NCBI RefSeq assembly: GCF_009846745.1
Contig: NZ_AQPF01000018.1
Span: forward strand, 4,674 to 68,673
DNA length: 64,000 bases
Reading direction: 5' to 3'
From: Alloalcanivorax xiamenensis
Lineage (GTDB): Bacteria > Pseudomonadota > Gammaproteobacteria > Pseudomonadales > Alcanivoracaceae
In this document: positions 53,464-61,067 of the stretch, piece after piece
Layout: each line of letters opens with the position of its first letter
Numbering within the stretch: the stretch's first letter is position 1
The notes under the pieces: model-generated
The model's input: the letters and a program-made list of their open reading frames with translations, nothing else
Told to the model about the DNA's origin: nothing
The model's database searches: none
Program-made: the position numbers and the translations under genes

Positions 53464-54276
53464 TTAGCCTCCGAACAGTCGTCCAAACAATCCTTTCTTG
53501 GCGGCGGTGAGGAAGCGGTGGGGGCGTTCCTCGCCGATGAACCGCGCCACGGCGTCGGCGTAAGCCAGGCCGGCATCGGATTCCAGATCCAGGATCACCG
53601 GCGCGCCGGAGTTACTGGCATTGAGCACGGCTTGTGATTCGGGAATCACGCCGAGCAGGTCCACGGCCAGGATTTCCTGCACATCGCCCACCGACAGCAT
53701 CTCGCCGCGCTCCACCCGCTCCGGGGAGTAGCGGGTCAGCAGCAGCCGGGCGGGAATATCACCTTCGCCCTGTTCGGCCATGCGGGTCTTACTGGAGAGG
53801 ATGCCCAGGATGCGGTCGGAGTCACGGACACTGGACACTTCCGGGTTGGTCACCACGATCGCTTCGTCGGCGAAGTAGGCGGCCATCAGCGCGCCTTTCT
53901 CGATTCCCGCCGGGCTGTCGCAGATCACGTATTCCATCTCCATGTCGCGCAGGCCGTTGAGGACCTTCTCCACCCCTTCCTGGGTCAGGGCGTCCTTGTC
54001 GCGAGTCTGGGAGGCGGGCAGGATGAACAGGTTCTCCACCCGTTTGTCCTTGATCAGGCCCTGCTTGAGGTTGGCGTCACCGTTGATCACGTTGACCAGG
54101 TCGTAGACCACGCGGCGCTCGCAACCCATGATCAGGTCCAGATTCCGCAGACCCACATCAAAATCGATTACCGTGGTTTTATGGCCACGCATGGCGAGAC
54201 CGGTTGCCAGGGCGGCGCTGGTGGTGGTCTTGCCCACTCCTCCCTTGCCGGATGTCACGACCACGATTTTTGTCAC
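53464..54276 (-). CDS. minD: Septum site-determining ATPase MinD
   Basis: 270 residues. Deviant Walker A SGKGGVGKTT at the N-terminus, VIDFDVGLRNLDLIMGCERR, DSPAGIEKGA, and the C-terminal amphipathic membrane helix KKGLFGRLFGG. Recruits MinC to the membrane. Confidence 0.97.
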   Translation of the reverse strand: MTKIVVVTSGKGGVGKTTTSAALATGLAMRGHKTTVIDFDVGLRNLDLIMGCERRVVYDLVNVINGDANLKQGLIKDKRVENLFILPASQTRDKDALTQEGVEKVLNGLRDMEMEYVICDSPAGIEKGALMAAYFADEAIVVTNPEVSSVRDSDRILGILSSKTRMAEQGEGDIPARLLLTRYSPERVERGEMLSVGDVQEILAVDLLGVIPESQAVLNASNSGAPVILDLESDAGLAYADAVARFIGEERPHRFLTAAKKGLFGRLFGG

Positions 54277-54345
54277 GATCTCTTCTCCTCGAAGTCCTTG
54301 CAGACGTAGGTGCGAGCCGTTGCCGGTACCGGCAACGACGGGTTC

Positions 54346-55074
54346 TCAGCTTTTGCCCATCAGATCGGCGAAGCACATGGCGTCGCCGTCCAGGCTCATT
54401 TGCACGGGTTTGCGTCGATAGGCGTCCGGCAGATCCTCGGCGACCCGGTAATGACCGGCGATGGACACCAGTTCCGCGTCCAGATCCTGACAGAAGATCC
54501 GTGCCGCCTCATTGCCTCGCACGCCGGCCAGAGCCCGTCCGCGCAGCGTGTTGTAGATATGAATATTGCCTTCGGCCAGCAATTCGGCGCCGGTGCTCAC
54601 CGGCGCCAGCACGATCAGATCGCCACGGGCATAGACCTGCTGGCCGGAGCGCACCGGTTGCTCCACCACCAGAGTGTCCTCGGCGGCGGCCGGGGCGGCC
54701 TTGCTGTTGCCGGAGCGTGCCGGCGGCTCACCGCGGGCCACATCGCGGCCATTGGCCAGGTTGATGCTGCCCAGGCCAAGCATGGCGGCCACCTGGTCGT
54801 CCAGCTCCGGGTGGCGGGCCAGGGCGACCAGATTGACGCCCAGCCCGCGCAAGGTGTCCACGGCGGTCAGCAGCTCCACCTGGGAGGCGTCTTCCGGATG
54901 GGCCACGTCCACCACCACCGGCGCGTCCAGCAGCCACTGGGCGGCGTCTTCCAGGCGTTGGGAGATTTGTTGATGCAGACTGCGGGAGTCCAGATCCTTG
55001 AGATAGAGGACCGTCGCCATCAGCATGCGGCCCTTGAATTCGAAACTTGCCTTTTCCTCGATGGAAACTGTCAT
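54346..55074 (-). CDS. minC: Septum formation inhibitor MinC
   Basis: 242 residues. N-terminal domain (about 1-105) inhibits FtsZ. After a short Ala/Pro-rich linker the C-terminal beta-helix has VRSGQQVYARGDLIVLAPVSTGAELLAEGNIHIYNTLRGRALAG-type motifs (RSGQQVYA; GAELLAEGNIHIY). First gene of the min operon. Confidence 0.96.
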   Translation of the reverse strand: MTVSIEEKASFEFKGRMLMATVLYLKDLDSRSLHQQISQRLEDAAQWLLDAPVVVDVAHPEDASQVELLTAVDTLRGLGVNLVALARHPELDDQVAAMLGLGSINLANGRDVARGEPPARSGNSKAAPAAAEDTLVVEQPVRSGQQVYARGDLIVLAPVSTGAELLAEGNIHIYNTLRGRALAGVRGNEAARIFCQDLDAELVSIAGHYRVAEDLPDAYRRKPVQMSLDGDAMCFADLMGKS

Positions 55075-55270
55075 TGACTGGGTCTTTTTACCTGCTTATT
55101 GGGTCGAAGGCGGCCGCCGGAGCGGTCCCGGCCCCGGGGGAGCCCGCCGATGAGCGGGCCTTTGGAGGGCACTCGACATATCCGGCAAAGCGTAGACGAA
55201 ACCGACAAGCGGCGAAAGACGCGCGACCCACGGTCATTGTTAAATTTGCCAATGTTGGGACCCGTCGATC
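55075..55270. other. Upstream region of minC
   Basis: Non-coding. Contains a GGAGCCCGCCGATGAGCGGGCC hairpin-like stretch (about 55138-55160) and probably the min promoter, but no clear -35/-10 pair was found. Confidence 0.4.
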
Positions 55271-55478
55271 AAAAAATCGCCGGGAGCGATTTTTGACGTC
55301 GCGCCAGCGACGGCCCGAAGGGCGGTGGCCAAGGACGGCAAACCGCAAAAAATCGCCTGGAGCGATTTTTGACGTCGCGTCAGCGACGGCCTGGAGGGTG
55401 ACCGCCATGGACGGTGGTCACAAAAAATCGCCTGGAGCGATTTTTGACGTCGCGCCAGCGACGGCCCGAAGGGCGGCC
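55271..55478. repeat. Three tandem 75-76 bp repeats with A-rich hairpins
   Basis: Units start at 55271, 55347 and 55422; the third is shorter. Each opens with AAAAAATCGC-CNGGA-GCGATTTTT, a hairpin that looks like an intrinsic terminator on both strands, followed by GACGTCGCG.CAGCGACGGCC. The array separates divergent minC and dps. A related unit with TTGC/GCAA stem changes is at 9368. Confidence 0.85.
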
Positions 55479-55603
55479 TTGTACCCTGGTCCGTGGCTGA
55501 TTGAGTACCGCGGCAGCGAATGACTGGTGGACGGATTATCCCCTGATTTGCCATATTTGGTGATGACGACTGAGCGGGTGTTGGTTTTCAAGAGGAGATT
55601 GGA

Positions 55604-56074
55604 ATGACTGAAATCAATATAGGAATAGGGCCTGAAGACAGAGAGAAAATCGCCGAAGGGCTGAAACGTCTTCTGGCGGATTCTTATACCCTGTATTTAC
55701 AAACGCACAACTTTCACTGGAATGTAACCGGCCCCCAGTTCAGAGAACTGCATCTCATGTTTGAAGAGCATTACACTGAATTGGCGGTGGCCGTGGATGA
55801 CATAGCGGAGCGTATCCGCACTTTGGGGGTGGCGGCTCCGGGCACCTATAAGGAGTTTTCGCGCTTGAGCTCCATTAAGGAAGTGGAGGGCGTGCCCGGT
55901 TCGGAAGAAATGGTGGATTTGCTGACGAAAGGCCATGAGCAGGTGGTGAGGACCTCGAGAGAGGTGTTGACGTTGGCGCAATCAGCGGATGACGAATCAA
56001 CCGCGGCGCTGGTCTCGGATCGTATGCGGATCCACGAAAAAACCGCGTGGATGCTGCGTGCCACCCGAAAGTGA
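55604..56074 (+). CDS. dps: Dps family DNA-binding ferritin
   Basis: 156 residues. Ferroxidase ligands His38 (HNFHWNVTG), Asp65 and Glu69 (VDDIAERI) are in place, with a second His at 50. Protects DNA by storing iron with peroxide as oxidant. It lacks the long Lys-rich N-terminal tail of E. coli Dps, so direct DNA binding may be weak. AGAGGAGA precedes the ATG. AT-richer and with different codon choice than its neighbours. Confidence 0.92.
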   Translation: MTEINIGIGPEDREKIAEGLKRLLADSYTLYLQTHNFHWNVTGPQFRELHLMFEEHYTELAVAVDDIAERIRTLGVAAPGTYKEFSRLSSIKEVEGVPGSEEMVDLLTKGHEQVVRTSREVLTLAQSADDESTAALVSDRMRIHEKTAWMLRATRK

Positions 56075-56362
56075 GTCCGAAAGTGAGTCAGAGTATCTTG
56101 CTCTCTGCCTGATAAGCGTCGAAGCAGACGGGCAGGCACGGGGCAAGACCCGCCCCTTCTCACGCACGGAGGAGAGTTGGCGGTCAGCGTGCCAGGACGC
56201 GGGAGAAGCACGGTCCTGGCACGCTGACCGCCAACTCTCCACGAGCTCCACGGGCTCTCGCTCCGAATCTGGCCGGGCTATGATTGCCCGAGGACAATAA
56301 GCTCAAGACAGGAATTCAACAGCACCTGCCTTAAAGGTCACTGCCTGGGTTGTCTTCGAATC
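56075..56362. repeat. dps-GFA intergenic region with 28-bp perfect inverted repeat
   Basis: A 12-base tandem CCGAAAGTGAGT runs across the dps stop (about 56065-56090). 56171-56198 and 56213-56240 form a perfect 28-bp inverted repeat around a 14-base loop. It has no T-tract and no similarity to the REP or heptad families. No gene is seen. Confidence 0.7.
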
Positions 56363-56707
56363 ATGAATACGTATCAAGGAAGCTGTCATTGCCAGTCAGT
56401 GGTATTCGAGGTCAGGTGCAGCCTGGACATGGCCTATATGTGTGACTGCTCCATCTGCTCAAGGAAAGGGGCGGGAATGGTCTACGCGGAACAAGCCGAT
56501 TTTAAGCTGTTAAGGGGAGAGCACAGTCTGGGGTGCTATCAGTTCAACACTAAAGTGGCCGAGCATTATTTCTGCAGGACCTGTGGGATCTATACGCACC
56601 ATAAGCCCCGCACTTTACCCGGTAAGTACGGTATAAACACAGGGTGTTTACAGGGCATCGATCCATTCAGTCAGGAGGTCACGAAGGTGAATGGCGCTTC
56701 CAGGTAG
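56363..56707 (+). CDS. GFA family protein (CENP-V/GFA zinc domain)
   Basis: 114 residues. Zinc-binding cysteines in GSCHCQSVVFEV (Cys8, Cys10), CDCSICSRKG and YFCRTCGIY. The family was named for glutathione-dependent formaldehyde activation, but most members have no proven activity. Base composition is lower in GC than the surroundings, like dps, which may indicate transfer. Confidence 0.85.
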   Translation: MNTYQGSCHCQSVVFEVRCSLDMAYMCDCSICSRKGAGMVYAEQADFKLLRGEHSLGCYQFNTKVAEHYFCRTCGIYTHHKPRTLPGKYGINTGCLQGIDPFSQEVTKVNGASR

Positions 56708-56769
56708 TCGTTACCGGCGGTCTGGCCATACAGGATTTATTGTTTTTGTGTCTGATTGGCGAAATGCTG

Positions 56770-56795
56770 CCGGACGCCGGTCTCCCGGCGTCCGG
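56770..56795. repeat. Compact heptad inverted repeat at convergent gene ends
   Basis: CCGGACGCCGG and CCGGCGTCCGG are 11-bp perfect arms around a TCTC loop. The same GGACGCC heptamer forms the arms of the 59417 and 62391 elements. Lies between convergent GFA and fadE. Confidence 0.7.
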
Positions 56796-56803
56796 GCCGC
56801 GAC

Positions 56804-59263
56804 TCACACCGGCCGTTCGGTGTGCATTTTCACCTCTTTGAGTTCGAAGTCGAAAGCGTCGGTGAGCAGGCAGTCGTAGCGCAAGGCGTCGTATTCGAGC
56901 AACTCGTTCACTTTGTCGCCGGCGATCACACCCTTGGCCACGGCCACATGCAGCCGTTCCTCCAGGGTTTCCCCATCCAGTTCGCCCTTGCCGTCGGCCT
57001 TGAGGAAGGCCAGGTAGGCGGGTTCCACTTCCAGCAGTTTGCGATAGGTGTTTTCCACCCGGCCGATGGCGTCCTCCGGGTCCTCGCAGCGGTAGGTGAA
57101 GCTGGCCAGGGATTCCCGCACGCTGGTGGGCTCCATGATCTGATCGCCCACGGTGCGGATCAGATCGTCACCGGGACGCTGGGCGCCGGCCGGGCGGCCG
57201 AGCGGGAAGAACCAGCCTTTCAGCAGGCAGCCGACGCCGAACACGCCCAGATTGCGGTAGAACGCTTCCAGGGCCTCGTGGGCCTGGCTCAGGGCGTGGT
57301 GCAGGGCGTAGGTGGCATGGGCGTCGTTGGCTTCGTCCCGGGGCAGGGTGCCGTGGTACTTGAGCACGGCACAGGCGATCAGCAACTGGCTGTGGGCGTC
57401 GCCAAGCCGGGCACTGAGCAACTCACGCCGCTTGAGGTCACCGCCGAGCAGCGCGAACGCGGCATCGGAGGTGCTCGCCAGCACCGCGCTGTAACGGCTG
57501 ATCAGACGGTACCAGGGCGTGCTGAAGCTGTCCGCGTTGGCGGGGATATCCGCCAGACGGCTGCCGGTCAGCGCATGGACCAGGCCCCGGCACATATTGC
57601 CGATGGTGTGGCCGGCGTGCTTGAGGAACAGCGTCTCGAAGGTCTCCAGGCCGCGCTCTTTGTCTTCGTCCTGCAGGGCGTTGAGCTCGTCGTAGAGGAA
57701 CGGATGGCAACGCAACGCGCCCTGGCCGAAGATCATCAGCGAGCGGGTGAGGATGTTGGCGCCTTCCACGGTGATGGCGATGGGGATGGCCTGATAAGGC
57801 AGCGCCATGAAGTTGCGCGGCCCGGCCTGCACCGCGCGGCCGCTGGCGATGTCCATGCCTCGGTTAATCAGGCGGCGCATCATTTCGGTGGAATGGTACT
57901 TGGCCATGGCGGTGACCACCGAGATGGTGCCTTCCTCCAAGCCCCGGGTGACCAGATGGCGGTAGGCCTCCAGGGTGTAGGCGAGGCCGGCCACTTCGGC
58001 GGAGGCTTCCTGTACCCCCTCGAACTGCCCCACGGCGGTGTTGAACTGGCGGCGGATGCGGCCGAAGGCGCCGGCGGTCTGGTAGCCCATCTCAGCGCTG
58101 GCGGTGGCCAGGGCCGGCAGGGAGACGCCGCGCCCGGCGCCCAGACATTCGATCAGCATGCGCCAGCCTTTGCCGGCCATGTCCGGGCCGCCGATAATGG
58201 CGTCCAGGGGCACGAATACGTCGGTGCCGTTGATCGGCCCGTTCATGAACGGAGAGCCGCCGGGGTTGTGGCGCCGGCCGATTTCCACGCCGGGGGTGTC
58301 GGCGGGGAGCAGGGCGCAGGTGATGCCGAGTTCCTCTTCGTCGCCGAGCAGATGATCCGGGTCATACAGCTTGAAGGCGAGCCCCACCACGGTGGCGATG
58401 GGTGCCAGGGTGATCCAGCGCTTGGCGAAACTCAGGCGCATGCCCAGCACTTCCTCGCCATCCACTTCCTGGGTGCAAACCACACCGCGATCCGGCAGGT
58501 TGCTGGCGTCGGAGCCCACTTCCGGGCCGGTCAGGCCGAAGCAGGGGATTTCCTTGCCGGCGGCCAGATCCGGCAGCCAGCGTTGTTTCTGTTCGTCGGT
58601 GCCGTATTTGGCCAGCAGTTCGCCCGGGCCGAGGGAATTGGGCACCATGGCGGTGACGGCGGCGGTCAGTGAACGGGTGGCGATCTTGCTCATCACCCTG
58701 CTCTGGGCGTAGGGGCTGAAATCCTTGCCGCCATACTCCTTGGGGATGATCAGGCTGAAGAAGCCTTTGTCCTTGAGGAATTGCCAGACTTCCTCGGGCA
58801 GGTCGCGCAGCTCATGATAAATTCGCCATTCATTGAGCATGCCGCAGAGCTGTTCCACCTCGTTGTCGATGAAGGACTGCTCCTCCTCGCTGAGGGTGGT
58901 GAAGCGGGTCTTGGAAAAATCATCCCAATCCGGCTTGCCGCTGAACAGCTCGGCCTCGAACCAGGTGGCGCCGGCTTCGATGGCTTCGCGCTCGGTGTCG
59001 CCGATCGGCGGCATCACCTTGCCAAGGCTGTTGAACACCGGCTGTACGATCAGCTTGCGGCGCAGTCCCGGGTGGTTGAGCACCACCAGGGCCGCCGCCA
59101 CCAGAATCAGTAGCAGAGGATTCAACAACCAGCCGGCGAACAGCACGCCAGACAGCAGATACGCCACCACGAAAGTGATGGAGCCGACGGTCAGCGACAG
59201 TTGTAAATAGAAAACGGTGATCAGAGTGGCGGCCAGAATCAGCAAGGCCAGCAGACTCAACAT
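56804..59263 (-). CDS. fadE: Acyl-CoA dehydrogenase FadE
   Basis: 819 residues, close to E. coli FadE. Two or three N-terminal helices (about 1-60) anchor it to the membrane, followed by the dehydrogenase core: KEYGGKDFSPYAQ, PCFGLTGPEVGSDA, GRRHNPGGSPFMNGPI. First step of fatty acid beta-oxidation. The start is ATG 59263 (MLSLLALL), six bases after AAAGGAG; ATG 59269 would leave no spacing. Confidence 0.93.
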   Translation of the reverse strand: MLSLLALLILAATLITVFYLQLSLTVGSITFVVAYLLSGVLFAGWLLNPLLLILVAAALVVLNHPGLRRKLIVQPVFNSLGKVMPPIGDTEREAIEAGATWFEAELFSGKPDWDDFSKTRFTTLSEEEQSFIDNEVEQLCGMLNEWRIYHELRDLPEEVWQFLKDKGFFSLIIPKEYGGKDFSPYAQSRVMSKIATRSLTAAVTAMVPNSLGPGELLAKYGTDEQKQRWLPDLAAGKEIPCFGLTGPEVGSDASNLPDRGVVCTQEVDGEEVLGMRLSFAKRWITLAPIATVVGLAFKLYDPDHLLGDEEELGITCALLPADTPGVEIGRRHNPGGSPFMNGPINGTDVFVPLDAIIGGPDMAGKGWRMLIECLGAGRGVSLPALATASAEMGYQTAGAFGRIRRQFNTAVGQFEGVQEASAEVAGLAYTLEAYRHLVTRGLEEGTISVVTAMAKYHSTEMMRRLINRGMDIASGRAVQAGPRNFMALPYQAIPIAITVEGANILTRSLMIFGQGALRCHPFLYDELNALQDEDKERGLETFETLFLKHAGHTIGNMCRGLVHALTGSRLADIPANADSFSTPWYRLISRYSAVLASTSDAAFALLGGDLKRRELLSARLGDAHSQLLIACAVLKYHGTLPRDEANDAHATYALHHALSQAHEALEAFYRNLGVFGVGCLLKGWFFPLGRPAGAQRPGDDLIRTVGDQIMEPTSVRESLASFTYRCEDPEDAIGRVENTYRKLLEVEPAYLAFLKADGKGELDGETLEERLHVAVAKGVIAGDKVNELLEYDALRYDCLLTDAFDFELKEVKMHTERPV

Positions 59264-59416
59264 GGTCATCTCCTTTGCCAACGTGAATGGCACCGGTGGC
59301 ATCCGGTGTTGTCCCGTCCGTGTGCGCTCCCCCGCGACGACACTTGGGGACGACTTGAGTCTACCTTTATACCTGTGTTTACGGGGGCTTTTAACCGTAT
59401 TTGACGAGATGGCGCC

Positions 59417-59552
59417 GGACGCTAGACGACGGACGCTAAAGTCAAAACCCGGAGCTGCGGGCGTTGCGGAAATAAAAAAGCGCTTTGGTGCTTGCCAGGG
59501 GGTTGGGTCTGGTTTTGCATTACCGGCGTCCGGCGTCCGGCGTCCGGCGTCC
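59417..59552. repeat. 136-bp element with GGACGCC heptad arms
   Basis: Left arm 59417-59437: GGACGCT, AGACGAC, GGACGCT. Right arm 59525-59552: GGCGTCC four times. The core shares GTTGCGGA, CTTGCCAGGG and GGTCTGGTTTTGCATTA with the element at 62391. Lies between the divergent fadE and ybbN starts. Confidence 0.8.
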
Positions 59553-59629
59553 CCGGATGTCGTTGGCGCGCGGAATTACGTACAATTGCCGCTCTCCCCG
59601 GTCCCGACACCCCCGACAGGAGCATTGCG

Positions 59630-60499
59630 GTGCAAGACAACGCCTCGATCATCGACGTTAACGAACAAAATATTCAGCAGGTGCTGGAAGCCAGTCGGCA
59701 GACGCCGGTTTTGGTGGATTTCTGGGCGCCCTGGTGCCAGCCCTGCCTGCAAATGGCACCGACCCTGGAAAAACTGGCCGCAGAGTATCAGGGTAAGCTG
59801 ATCCTGGCCAAGGTCAATGCCGATGAGCAGCAGAACATCGCCGCGCAGTTCGGCGTACGCAGCCTGCCGTCCCTGAAACTGGTGTATCAGGGGCAACTGG
59901 TGGCCGAGTTGGAGGGGGCCCAGAGCGAAGGGGCGCTGCGCCAATGGCTGGCGCCGGTACTGGATCCGGAAGCCGCCGAGAAAGAGCAGGAAGAAGGGTT
60001 TCTTGAGCAGATACGCATGGCCATCGATGCCGGCCACGGCGATCAGGCGGAGCAGGCCCTGCGGCAGACACTGCAGCAACAGCCGGACAAACACGCCTTC
60101 CGTGCCCTGCTGGTGGAATTCCTGCTCGGCGAAGGCCGTCAGGACGAGGCGCAGTCGGTGTTGGCGGAAATCGCCGAGGACGTGGAGGAACTGCGCCCGT
60201 TCCGTGCCCGGTTCGCCCTGCTGGACAAGCTGCCGGCCGGCAACGAGAGCCTGAAGACGCTGGCCGAACGCATCCAGGCCGACGGCAAGCCGGAGGATCT
60301 GCATGCCTATGGGCTGCGCGCTGCCGCCGCCGGCCAGTTCCGTGAAGGGCTGGAAGCCTTGCTGACCTTGTTGCGGGATCATCGTGACTATGAGGAGGGA
60401 GTCGCCCGGGCAGCTTTGCTGCAGGTGTTCGACTGCCTGCCCAAGGGCGATCCGCTGGCCAGCGAATACCGTCGCAAGATGTTCACCTATCTGTATTGA
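59630..60499 (+). CDS. ybbN: Co-chaperone YbbN (CnoX), thioredoxin-TPR protein
   Basis: 289 residues. Thioredoxin domain about 1-110 with a redox-active WCQPC (Cys36, Cys39), then a TPR-like helical region (AIDAGHGDQAEQALRQTLQQQPDKHAFRALLVEFLL in parts). E. coli CnoX lacks this CxxC; here it is present, so true oxidoreductase activity is possible. GTG 59630 is the start, with ACAGGAG at 59616-59622; the longer frame runs through the repeat. Confidence 0.9.
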   Translation: MQDNASIIDVNEQNIQQVLEASRQTPVLVDFWAPWCQPCLQMAPTLEKLAAEYQGKLILAKVNADEQQNIAAQFGVRSLPSLKLVYQGQLVAELEGAQSEGALRQWLAPVLDPEAAEKEQEEGFLEQIRMAIDAGHGDQAEQALRQTLQQQPDKHAFRALLVEFLLGEGRQDEAQSVLAEIAEDVEELRPFRARFALLDKLPAGNESLKTLAERIQADGKPEDLHAYGLRAAAAGQFREGLEALLTLLRDHRDYEEGVARAALLQVFDCLPKGDPLASEYRRKMFTYLY

Positions 60500-60564
60500 G
60501 GGGAGGGCTCGCAGGCAGCGCCCGAATCGAGGTCCGTGACCACGGCTGCCCCACCGTGAAGCCG

Positions 60565-60779
60565 CTGTGGGAAGCGGCCTTGGCCGTGAATGGTCAATCC
60601 TCCCGGGCAAAACCGTTCGCTTGCCAGCAAGCTTCCCACAGCGGCGTCGTAGTGCCATCCGTGGGAAGCGGCCTTGGCCGTGAATGGTCAATCCTCCCGG
60701 GCAAAACCGTTCGCTTGCCAGCAAGCTTCCCACAGCGGCGCCGTAGAGCCATCCGTGGGAAGCGGCCTTGGCCGCGAAT
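60565..60779. repeat. REP array with 94-bp period, five alternating units
   Basis: Forward units at 60565, 60661 and 60755 (GTGGGAA head at 60567, 60661, 60755; stem GCGGCC-TT-GGCCGC or GGCCGT) alternate with reverse units at 60615-60641 and 60709-60735 (stem with GCTTGC/GCAAGC relation). The 94-bp block is repeated twice nearly exactly. Confidence 0.85.
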
Positions 60780-60864
60780 GCCCGCCCGTTGCACTGGTGC
60801 CGGGCAGGCAAGGGGGAAGACATCCATCCCGCCCCCATTCCGCACTGATTGATAACACCGAAAG

Positions 60865-60912
60865 TGCACAATATCGGTGCTAGCCGCTTTGCCTGGGCAC
60901 CGATATTGTGCG
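60865..60912 (+). promoter_or_regulatory. Paired NtrC-like enhancer sites upstream of amtB
   Basis: Site 1 TGCACAATATCGGTGCT (60865-60881) and site 2 GGCACCGATATTGTGCG (60896-60912) resemble TGCACC-N5-GGTGCA, and together form a 15-bp perfect inverted repeat. Centres are 31 bases apart, about three helical turns. Confidence 0.7.
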
Positions 60913-60963
60913 AAACAATGGTGCTCATGCCCTGTAATGCCCGAATTTCGGGCGGTGTCTGCC

Positions 60964-60979
60964 TGGCTCGATTCTTGTA
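60964..60979 (+). promoter_or_regulatory. Sigma-54 promoter of amtB
   Basis: TGGCTCG-ATTC-TTGTA: GG at 60965-60966 and GT at 60977-60978 with the fixed 10-base spacing of -24/-12 promoters (consensus TGGCACG-N4-TTGCA). It lies about 60 bases after the nearer NtrC-like site and about 90 before the amtB ATG. Confidence 0.7.
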
Positions 60980-61067
60980 TGCCCTTGTCCGGTGCAATTG
61001 GGGCGGGCTGCTTCCCGCTGGTGCAACCGGCCGCCCGGGCGGCCTTCGAGGACCAGGAATTCGATCT

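Noticed and set aside
55271..55478. CRISPR-like look of the tandem repeats
   Set aside because: Only three units, conserved almost throughout the 75 bases with no variable spacers, and no cas genes in the window.
56756..58672. Long plus-strand open frame opposite fadE
   Set aside because: His/Gln/Gly-rich composition typical of a frame antisense to a real gene; fadE is unmistakable on the other strand.
60565..60779. Possible CRISPR or iteron origin
   Set aside because: Units alternate in orientation and match REP hairpins found singly elsewhere in the window.
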